A DNA stretch of 12,693 nucleotides from an uncultured Slackia sp. (GTDB lineage Bacteria > Actinomycetota > Coriobacteriia > Coriobacteriales > Eggerthellaceae), in NCBI GenBank assembly GCA_900555495.1, contig USLD01000022.1:1-12693 (forward strand). The letters run 5' to 3'. Shown piece by piece: positions 6,972-12,693 of this stretch. Numbering within the stretch: the stretch's first letter is position 1; each line of letters begins with the position of its first letter. Under the pieces are notes generated by a model. It was not told the DNA's origin. It did no database searches and saw only the letters and a program-made list of their open reading frames with translations. The position numbers and the translations under genes were made by a program.

Positions 6972-8660
6972 TTATTCTTCGTTCTCAAGACCGGTCGAGA
7001 ACATCAAGGGCAGGTCGGAATCAGGACCGCCGGCCTTGATGACCTTGTCCTCGGCAGGCAGCTGGTCCATGGCGTTGACCATGACCTCATGCTCGCGGAA
7101 GCTCACTTCGCCCTGCTCGGTGGTTGCGCGAACGCTCAGGCAGTAGGCGCCGTGCTCAGGCGGAGTCCACTCGAAGGTCCACCAGATCCAACGGTTCACA
7201 TCGGTATCGCCCAGATCGTAGGTCGTCCAGGTCTCGCCGTGGTCCATGGAGAACTCGAGGGTCTTGACCTTGTGGTCGAATGCGTCGACATAACCCTGGA
7301 AGGTGTAGGGCTTGCCGGTCTCGATGATCACGCCTTCAGGCGTGCCGCAGATCGTAGCGTTCGGACGGTTCACGTGGGCATCTTCCTGGTTCACCTGGCC
7401 GCAGACACGCTCATCCATGACGTCGGAAGAAACGATGTAGCCGGAAGGCTGCTTGGAGAAGATCTGAGCGTCATAGCCCTCGACCCAGTTGGTGCACGGG
7501 AAGCCGCGACGTGCGTCGAGATATTCGCCGCCCATCTTGTAGACCAGATAGTTGTCCTCGAGCTTGGCGACGTCGATACCGCTCTTGGAAGATCCGTCGG
7601 CACGGACGCAGCGCACGGAATTGGTGCCGTCGGTCATGCCGCCGGCGCGCTCGATCAACCAGCTCACAGGAATGCCCGTGATCTCGGTCTGGCCGATGCC
7701 GCCGCCGCCGGTCGGGTTGAGCTCGCAAACCATCTTAGACTGCTTGGTCACCACGACGCCTGCCTCTTCGGCCTCTGCGATAAGGTCGACGAGCTTAGCG
7801 GTGTACGGGTTGGGCACGTTGCCCTCGATGGTGATCTCCCACTCGTCCATCATGCTCTGAGGAAGGTCGAGGTCGAGCGCCGCATCGGAGCATGCATAAC
7901 GCATGTGGTCGTAATAGCCGTGGACGAAGTCGTAGCTGTACAGGTCGTCCATGCTCTGGACCTTATCCTGCGTAAAGTCGAAATTGCCCTCGACGTTCTC
8001 GACGGTGGTGATGCTGTCCTTCAGAGCGTCGTACTTCACGTTCTCCCAGAGCTGCAGGCCGTTGCCGTCGCCGGTGGCGGTATGGCAGGACTCGCAGGTG
8101 CCGTCGAAGCCCTCTTTGAACTTCTCGGAATTACGGCTGTTGAAATGGATGCCGTGCATCAGGCGGCCGAACTCGTCGCCGTTATCGCGATGGCAGGTGA
8201 TGCACTGCTCGACATCGCTGTAGGTCTCGAGGTCCTTGTTGGGAAGCACCGCATGGCGGTACTCCATGTTCATGATCGTCTCATTGAGGTCGGCGTGGCA
8301 GGAGTTGCAGCCCTTCTTGTCGGCATCCAGATAGTACGTGTTGTACGAAATGGTCCAGCTTTGCTGCATCCAGTGCGGGCACTCGTACTCGGTGGGAGTG
8401 CGCTGAACCAGCTTGCCGTTGGGAAGCTGGCGGACTTCAGGAGCGTAATCCTCGGCGATCTGGTCCCACTTCTCGTAGTTCTCGATGATGTACTCCTTGC
8501 CAGGATACTGCACATCGCCGTCGGGCTCGCCGCCGCGGACGATCTCCGCAGCAGTGGAAGCCGAGTCGGCAGCGAAAGCAGGCACTATGAGAGCCGACGC
8601 CGCAAGCACGGTCGCGATGCCTGTTACCATAGCGGCGCGCTTCGTCACCTTCTTCATCAT
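6972..8660 (-). CDS. Triheme cytochrome c fused to a sulfite-oxidase-like fold
   Basis: A 562-residue exported redox protein. Residues 1-30 are a signal peptide (hydrophobic core, cleavage near AFA-AD). Three c-type heme sites follow: CNSCH at 118-122, CITCH at 153-157 and CESCH at 189-193. H136, H169 and H172 lie between them, and H247 and H252 follow, as possible distal ligands. Residues about 270-410 resemble the sulfite-oxidase molybdopterin fold, with C312 at the cofactor-cysteine position (MVCELNPTGGGGIG) and GIPVSWLIERAGG after it. Residues about 440-530 resemble the Ig-like dimerisation domain (HGETW). No transmembrane anchor or lipobox is visible. The protein begins MMKK, and AGAAGG is better spaced for the second ATG (8657). 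It leads the two-gene operon, divergent from the second membrane regulator. It probably transfers electrons extracytoplasmically; donor, acceptor and direction are unknown. Confidence 0.85.
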   Translation of the reverse strand: MMKKVTKRAAMVTGIATVLAASALIVPAFAADSASTAAEIVRGGEPDGDVQYPGKEYIIENYEKWDQIAEDYAPEVRQLPNGKLVQRTPTEYECPHWMQQSWTISYNTYYLDADKKGCNSCHADLNETIMNMEYRHAVLPNKDLETYSDVEQCITCHRDNGDEFGRLMHGIHFNSRNSEKFKEGFDGTCESCHTATGDGNGLQLWENVKYDALKDSITTVENVEGNFDFTQDKVQSMDDLYSYDFVHGYYDHMRYACSDAALDLDLPQSMMDEWEITIEGNVPNPYTAKLVDLIAEAEEAGVVVTKQSKMVCELNPTGGGGIGQTEITGIPVSWLIERAGGMTDGTNSVRCVRADGSSKSGIDVAKLEDNYLVYKMGGEYLDARRGFPCTNWVEGYDAQIFSKQPSGYIVSSDVMDERVCGQVNQEDAHVNRPNATICGTPEGVIIETGKPYTFQGYVDAFDHKVKTLEFSMDHGETWTTYDLGDTDVNRWIWWTFEWTPPEHGAYCLSVRATTEQGEVSFREHEVMVNAMDQLPAEDKVIKAGGPDSDLPLMFSTGLENEE

Positions 8661-8817
8661 TCCCCCTTCTTCGTTGCGACGGTCGGCGCGTCCTCCTCGA
8701 AGCGCTCGCCGCCGCCCCCTATCGGGCCCTTAAGGCCCATCTGACAACCCGAGATTAGCCTTGGACAAGCCTCCCTCGCATCAACACATCCGCGCTAAAT
8801 GCCTGATAAAGCGTATA

Positions 8818-8870
8818 ACCCATTTTGGTTGATGGGTGAAATGACCAGTACCGGACCGATAGCGACCCAT
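8818..8870. promoter_or_regulatory. Candidate operator: ACCCAT half-sites
   Basis: ACCCAT at 8818-8823 and its reverse complement ATGGGT at 8832-8837 form an inverted repeat with an eight-base spacer. A third ACCCAT lies at 8865-8870, just upstream of the candidate -35 of the regulator gene. The half-site resembles part of the NarL-type TACYYMT heptamer. The likely binder is the LuxR-type protein encoded next door. The sites differ from those of module 1 (TACCCCC). Confidence 0.45.
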
Positions 8871-8876
8871 TCTTCA

Positions 8877-8905
8877 TGGACAGAATCGGGCTTTTCGCGC
8901 ACAAT
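8877..8905 (+). promoter_or_regulatory. Candidate promoter of the second LuxR-type regulator
   Basis: TGGACA at 8877-8882 matches the -35 consensus at five positions and CACAAT at 8900-8905 matches the -10 consensus at four, with a 17-base spacer. Transcription would start near 8912 and leave a leader of about 80 bases. An ACCCAT half-site abuts the -35 box. Confidence 0.4.
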
Positions 8906-8991
8906 GAAGGAACAGGTGACAAGACGTCCGCTCCACGCGGTCGAAGGAAGCTGTACGACCGCCCGAATGCACTAATTACTAAGGAGAGGGA

Positions 8992-10488
8992 ATGCTCGCA
9001 TCGTTCAAAGATGCAGGCCTGTGTGCGCTGTTCGCCGCCATCGGCCTTACCGTCAATCTAACCTGGTGTACGCTCGCAGGACACACCCCCGGCTTCACCG
9101 ACGCCCTGTCGGGACTCGGCGTGCCCATCAATCCGCGCGCGTTCTTCCTCATGGGCATTCTCGCGATGAGCGTCGTATTCGCCGCGCTGCCCCGCAAAAT
9201 GAGAGAGATGGAATCGTCGCTATGGCCCGTGGTCACGCTTCTCGCATCGGTCGGAACGGCATGCTTCGCCATCGCATCGAGTCAGAACACCTTTCCGCCG
9301 GTCGTCCTCGCCATCGGGGGCCTGCTCTTGTTCGGCGTCGGATACTTCTGGCTCACGGCACGCTTCGTGCTGCTGCTTGCGCGCACTCAGACTTTCATGC
9401 CCACCATCGCATGCCTTACCTTGTCGCTTATCGCCGAGCCGGCGCTGGTCTCCGCCGCCGAACGCCTTCTGAGCGTCGAGGTGCAAGTGTCGACCGTCGT
9501 GTTGATGCCTATTCTTTCCACGGTGTTTTTCCAATGCGCCCGAAGCGCCGCGCTCAAGCAGCGCAGCAGCGAAAAGACGGGGCGCACGGTATTCGGCGTG
9601 CCTTCGCGCCCGCGCGGCGAACAGAAAAAGGGCATGCGCGACGACATCCGGGACGCAATCATCCTGATCGCCGCCGCATCGCTCCTGCTGGCAACCGTGC
9701 GCAGCCTAAGCTTCGTCGGCCTATGGGGCGAGGGCCATATCGACGAGTTCGACCATCCGTCCATGACGTCGAGCCCGATGCTCTTCATCGCATACAGCAT
9801 CGGCCTGGCCGCATTCTCCTATCTCGCCCTAGGGCGCACCGAAAGCTGGCCGCTGCGCCTGCGTTTCCAGCCTTCGTTTCTAACGGTCATCATCACGCTG
9901 TCCGTTTCGATGATTCTCGCGGGCGACCAGAACGCCGATCCGGCCTTGCTCGATACGCTCATGAGGCTCAACGATTCGTTCTCGCACCTGATGTTCTGGG
10001 CAGTGGTGGCCATTCTTCTCGACGTGTCCTCCATACCCTCCTACCGCGTCATCGGCACCGCCACGGCGCTTTACGCCGCAGGGTCGATTATCTGGGTGAT
10101 ATTCCTCGGAAACGCCGACGCCGTCGAAAACCTCATCGTGATCGCGGCCATCTACGTGCTGTCCATCGCCTCCATGTACTACAGCTGGAATAAGCGTGAA
10201 TCCGCGCCGAGCGACGCGGCCGCCGTGGTGACCGACGCGCTGGAACGTCGCTGCGCCGAAGTGTCCAAGAAGTACAAGCTCTCGCCGCGTGAAAGCGAAA
10301 TCTTGGTCTTGCTGGCCCAAGGCCGCACCCGAACCTACATCCAGGAAGAGCTGGTCTTGGCCGAAAACACCGTGAAGTCGCACGTCGCGCACATCTATAC
10401 GAAGCTCGGCATCCGCGACCGCCAGGATATGATCGACATCGTGCTCGACATAGCCGACACGAAAGACGACAGGCACGCGAAAGAATAG
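8992..10488 (+). CDS. Membrane-embedded LuxR-type transcriptional regulator (module 2)
   Basis: A 498-residue protein of the same architecture as the module 1 regulator but clearly diverged in sequence. About twelve hydrophobic segments lie at roughly 9-29, 49-66, 76-96, 102-130, 134-155, 165-185, 221-240, 262-281, 293-311, 330-346, 353-372 and 379-397. A basic loop at about 186-220 separates the first six from the last six. The LuxR/FixJ-type helix-turn-helix occupies about 426-486, with LSPRESEI and AENTVKSHVAHIYTKLG. It probably senses a signal at the membrane and controls the divergent cytochrome operon. AAGGAG at 8981-8986, five bases before the ATG, supports the start. A good terminator follows at 10521-10554. 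There is no receiver domain, so phosphorelay control is unlikely. The ligand is unknown. Confidence 0.88.
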   Translation: MLASFKDAGLCALFAAIGLTVNLTWCTLAGHTPGFTDALSGLGVPINPRAFFLMGILAMSVVFAALPRKMREMESSLWPVVTLLASVGTACFAIASSQNTFPPVVLAIGGLLLFGVGYFWLTARFVLLLARTQTFMPTIACLTLSLIAEPALVSAAERLLSVEVQVSTVVLMPILSTVFFQCARSAALKQRSSEKTGRTVFGVPSRPRGEQKKGMRDDIRDAIILIAAASLLLATVRSLSFVGLWGEGHIDEFDHPSMTSSPMLFIAYSIGLAAFSYLALGRTESWPLRLRFQPSFLTVIITLSVSMILAGDQNADPALLDTLMRLNDSFSHLMFWAVVAILLDVSSIPSYRVIGTATALYAAGSIIWVIFLGNADAVENLIVIAAIYVLSIASMYYSWNKRESAPSDAAAVVTDALERRCAEVSKKYKLSPRESEILVLLAQGRTRTYIQEELVLAENTVKSHVAHIYTKLGIRDRQDMIDIVLDIADTKDDRHAKE

Positions 10489-10520
10489 GCTTGCATCCTG
10501 CGGCATGTTTTCAGACACGA

Positions 10521-10554
10521 AACGCGCCTTCGCCCTACGGCGAGGCGCGTTTTT
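10521..10554 (+). terminator. Rho-independent terminator of the second LuxR-type gene
   Basis: The arms AACGCGCCTTCGCC (10521-10534) and GGCGAGGCGCGTT (10539-10551) pair with one bulged T and a four-base loop, followed by TTTTT at 10550-10554. It lies 32 bases after the regulator stop. On the minus strand the stem is followed by TTTCGTGT, so it might weakly stop the converging thioredoxin-like gene as well. Confidence 0.85.
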
Positions 10555-10566
10555 CGTAGGAGGGGC

Positions 10567-10884
10567 CTATTCTGCGGCGGCAAGCATGCCTTCTATGCGA
10601 GAACGCGGCACGTATCCCGTCACCGAATCGATCCGCTTTCCATCCCGAAACAGAAGCGTCGTCGGCGCTGCGGCCACATCGAAGGCCCATGCCGCATCGG
10701 GGAATCGCACGGTATCCATGGCCGCGAAACGCACATGCGGATAATCGTCGGCCATCTGCTCGAGCAGCGCGCCGAGCGCATGGCATGGCCCGCACACCGG
10801 ACTGAAGAATTCGACCACCACGAGACAGGTCGCGTCGGTCACCAGCTCATCGAAATTGCCCTTATCGAGTTCGACCAGGCGCAT
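10567..10884 (-). CDS. Small thioredoxin-like protein
   Basis: A 105-residue single-domain thioredoxin fold. The active site CGPC is at C31-C34, preceded by FFSPV where classic thioredoxins have FWA(x)W, so the tryptophan before the first cysteine is replaced by Val. The cis-proline is P74 (AAPTTLLF), followed by the DGK turn and the usual Gly near residue 90. No signal peptide is present, so it is cytosolic. Such proteins reduce disulfides using thioredoxin reductase, which is not in this window. GGAGG lies six bases before the ATG and a promoter candidate lies at 10936-10963, so it seems to be transcribed alone. The fold is firm; the physiological target is not known. The missing tryptophan may shift its redox properties or reflect specialisation. 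Confidence 0.88.
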   Translation of the reverse strand: MRLVELDKGNFDELVTDATCLVVVEFFSPVCGPCHALGALLEQMADDYPHVRFAAMDTVRFPDAAWAFDVAAAPTTLLFRDGKRIDSVTGYVPRSRIEGMLAAAE

Positions 10885-10935
10885 CGCACACCTCCGCAGC
10901 TGCGGCGCATACGCCGCGAGAAATCGTTTTCCTGC

Positions 10936-10963
10936 ATTGTCGGAAACGGACGACGGCCGTCAA
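10936..10963 (-). promoter_or_regulatory. Candidate promoter of the thioredoxin-like gene
   Basis: On the minus strand TTGACG (10963-10958) matches the -35 consensus at five positions, and GACAAT (10941-10936) matches the -10 at four, with a 16-base spacer. Transcription would start near 10929, giving a leader of about 45 bases with GGAGG close to the ATG. Confidence 0.5.
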
Positions 10964-11061
10964 GCGAAACCGAGCGTCCCTTCGGCATCCGGATAAGCAA
11001 AAGCGACAAACCGCGCGTGAGACCAGGTGGCCGGATAGCCCCGCTTCCTGTCTAAGGGCGC

Positions 11062-11090
11062 AAAAAAGGGAACCATGCGGCTCCCTTTTT
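11062..11090 (-). terminator. Rho-independent terminator of argS, possibly bidirectional
   Basis: AAAAAGGGA at 11063-11071 pairs with TCCCTTTTT at 11082-11090. One A/C mismatch and two more G-C pairs then close an ATGC loop. Read on the minus strand, the stem ends in a run of six T, 27 bases after the argS stop. A five-T run on the plus strand makes action in both directions possible. Confidence 0.8.
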
Positions 11091-11116
11091 CATTCGTATG
11101 TTCTCGCGAACGCCTT

Positions 11117-12693
11117 CTACATGCGCTGCGGAGAGGAGATGCCCAGAATGCCGAGCGTCGTGGAAAGCACGATGCGAGTGGCGTCGCACAGGGCGAGACG
11201 CGCCTGCTTGAGCTTCTCGTCCTCGACCTTGAGCACCGGGCAGTTCGTATAGAACTGATGGAACAGGCTGGCGAGGTCCTGAGCGTAGTGCGTCAGGCGG
11301 AACGGAGCACGGTCGCGGGCAGCAAGGGCGATCAGATCGCCGAACTCGCTCATCTTGCGCATCAGAGCGAACTCGGACGGATCGGTGAGGACGCTCAGGT
11401 CCACGTCGGCCGGAATGCATTCGGCAGCCACGGCGTCCATGTCCAGGTTGTCTTCGCCCGAGTGGCCGGAAGCGTCGCGCAGCAGCTTGCAGATGCGGGC
11501 GTGCGCATACTGCACGTAGTACACGGGGTTGTTCTGGCTCTTCTCCTTGACGGCCTCGATATCGAAGTCGATGGCCTGGTTGGAAGAACGGGAGATCAGG
11601 GTGTAACGAGTGGCATCGGCGCCGACCTCGTCAACGAGCTCCTGGAAGGTGACCATGGTGCCCTTGCGCTTGGACATGCGGATCGGCTTGCCGTTGCGGA
11701 GCAGGTTCACGAACTGGCCGAGCAGGACCTCGAACTGGCCGGGGTAACCCAGGGCGTCGCAAACGCAGCGCACGCGGTTGATGTAACCGTGGTGGTCGCA
11801 GCCCCAGATGTCGATGACATGGTCGACGCGCTGGAACTTATCCCAGTGATAGGCAACGTCGGAGGCGAAGTAGGTGTACTCACCATTGGCCTTGACCAGA
11901 ACGCGGTCCTTGTCGTCGCCCAGATCGGTGGAGCGGAACCACAGGGCGCCGTCCTTGTTGTAGAGATAGCCCATCTCGTCGAGCTTGGCGAAGGCGCGGT
12001 CGACGGCGGAGGTGCCGGCGTGCTCGCCCTCGGTGTCCTTGATGTAGACGGTGCGCTCGGAGAACCACTTGTCAAAGTCGCAGCGGACGTCGTGGCACAG
12101 CTGGCGCATGTTCTCGACCATCTTGGCGTAGCCCTCCTCACGGAAGTAGAGCATGCGCTCCTCGTCCGTGACGTGGGCCCACTTGTCGCCGTCCTTCTTA
12201 TAGAAGGCAGCGGCCTCGTCGATGATGTAGGTGCCGCCGTAAGCGTTGCCACCCAGGCCCTCGGTGAAGGCGTCCATGTAGGGATGGGAATCCAGGTGCT
12301 CGTCGGCCTCATCCTGAACGAAGTTGTCGCGGTCCTGAGCCAGGAAGTCGCGAGCACCGTCGATATCGAGGCCCTCCTTCTCCATGATCTCAATGAGCTG
12401 CATGTAGCGGTAAGAAATGGAGTTGCCGAACACGTCCATCTGGGAACCGTGGTCGTTGATGTAGAACTCACGCTGGATGTCATAGCCGGCGTGGCTCATG
12501 ACGCGGCAGAGGGAGTCGCCGAGTGCGGCCCAACGGCCGTGGCCGACGTGCATCGGACCGACGGGGTTGGCGGAAACGAACTCGACCTGGGTCTTCAGGC
12601 CCTGGCCGACGTTGGACTTGGCAAAGTCCATGCCCTCCTTGCGAGCGACGTCCAGGATGGCGTTGTTGGCAGCGGCGTTCAGGGAGAAGGTGA
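11117..12693 (-). CDS. argS: Arginyl-tRNA synthetase, N-terminus beyond the window edge
   Basis: A class I aminoacyl-tRNA synthetase that charges tRNA-Arg in the cytosol, using ATP. The HIGH-type motif appears as HVGH in NPVGPMHVGHGR near 12550-12539. The KMSKS counterpart is RMSKR at 11667-11681. The DALR-type anticodon-binding domain fills the last 130 or so residues, ending LGILGISSPQRM, which is typical of ArgS C-termini. The frame stays open to the right edge: 20 further codons precede the Met at 12631, so that Met is internal and not the start. Compared with usual ArgS length and the position of HVGH, about 70-90 N-terminal residues are missing. This is the window boundary, not a mutation. 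It is a housekeeping gene with no evident functional link to the neighbouring redox modules. Confidence 0.97.
   Translation of the reverse strand, partial: TFSLNAAANNAILDVARKEGMDFAKSNVGQGLKTQVEFVSANPVGPMHVGHGRWAALGDSLCRVMSHAGYDIQREFYINDHGSQMDVFGNSISYRYMQLIEIMEKEGLDIDGARDFLAQDRDNFVQDEADEHLDSHPYMDAFTEGLGGNAYGGTYIIDEAAAFYKKDGDKWAHVTDEERMLYFREEGYAKMVENMRQLCHDVRCDFDKWFSERTVYIKDTEGEHAGTSAVDRAFAKLDEMGYLYNKDGALWFRSTDLGDDKDRVLVKANGEYTYFASDVAYHWDKFQRVDHVIDIWGCDHHGYINRVRCVCDALGYPGQFEVLLGQFVNLLRNGKPIRMSKRKGTMVTFQELVDEVGADATRYTLISRSSNQAIDFDIEAVKEKSQNNPVYYVQYAHARICKLLRDASGHSGEDNLDMDAVAAECIPADVDLSVLTDPSEFALMRKMSEFGDLIALAARDRAPFRLTHYAQDLASLFHQFYTNCPVLKVEDEKLKQARLALCDATRIVLSTTLGILGISSPQRM

Larger units (their letters stand above)
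8661..8991. other. Divergent regulatory region of module 2
   Basis: This 331-base gap lies between the oppositely transcribed cytochrome operon and the second membrane regulator. It holds ACCCAT-type half-sites at 8818-8870, a candidate plus-strand promoter at 8877-8905, the regulator's ribosome binding site (AAGGAG at 8981-8986) and the cytochrome gene's AAGAAGGGGGA just after 8660. The cytochrome leader is long and GC-rich; GGGCC at 8724-8728 can pair with GGCCC at 8734-8738. I could not settle on a minus-strand promoter. No coding gene is seen here. Confidence 0.6.

Noticed and set aside
7089..8744. Open frame of 551 codons on the plus strand
   Set aside because: It is antisense to the triheme protein, which has clear heme motifs, a signal peptide and a ribosome binding site. 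The antisense translation is a low-complexity Val/Ala/Leu/Asp pattern.
8973..8980. TAATTA just before the second regulator gene as a -10 box
   Set aside because: Transcription would begin inside the ribosome binding site, and the match to the consensus is poor.
10885..11061. tRNA, cobalamin riboswitch or signal recognition particle RNA in the spacer left of argS
   Set aside because: No T-arm sequence, no B12 box and no GGAAGGAAGCAG-type core was found on either strand.
12629..12693. Start of argS at the Met at 12631
   Set aside because: The frame continues in ArgS-like sequence for 20 more codons to the edge, and HVGH would be far too near the N-terminus. The true start lies outside the window.
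1..12693. CRISPR arrays, insertion sequences, transposases, integrases or att sites
   Set aside because: No repeat-spacer pattern, recombinase-like protein or paired terminal repeats were seen.

Overview
The window is GC-rich DNA, most likely from an anaerobic actinobacterium of the class Coriobacteriia (Eggerthellaceae-like: Slackia, Adlercreutzia, Eggerthella or Gordonibacter type). This placement is inferred from gene content: respiratory molybdoenzyme and multiheme cytochrome operons, each next to a regulator with about twelve membrane segments and a C-terminal LuxR-type helix-turn-helix. No marker good enough to name a species is visible.

Layout. The core is two modules of the same design, side by side. 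Module 1 (126-5522) has a minus-strand operon for a Tat-exported molybdopterin oxidoreductase, a ferredoxin-like subunit with four [4Fe-4S] clusters and an NrfD-type membrane subunit. Together these form a classic catalytic / electron-transfer / quinol-oxidising complex. A membrane LuxR regulator is transcribed away from it on the plus strand. Module 2 (5872-10488) has a minus-strand two-gene operon: a triheme cytochrome fused to a sulfite-oxidase-like fold, then a heme-free paralogue of that fold. A second membrane LuxR regulator is again divergent. In both modules the shared upstream region holds inverted-repeat operator candidates, and the two candidates differ (TACCCCC-type versus ACCCAT-type). 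Each regulator therefore probably controls its own neighbour. The two modules meet in a convergent region (5523-5871) with a strong minus-strand terminator and a perfect 16-bp palindrome. To the right lie housekeeping genes: a small thioredoxin-like protein and argS, which is cut by the right edge of the window.

How the genes may work together. Module 1 probably passes electrons from menaquinol through NrfD and the iron-sulfur protein to an extracytoplasmic reductase. Its acceptor cannot be read from the sequence. Module 2 is the unusual part. It joins c-type hemes to a fold that normally carries molybdenum cofactor, yet both proteins carry Sec-like signal peptides. One has no arginine before residue 201, so it cannot use a twin-arginine signal. 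Either the folds have lost the cofactor, or they acquire it by an unusual route. The operon also has no quinol-oxidising membrane subunit and no visible anchor. Module 2 is the best candidate for an undescribed system in this window.
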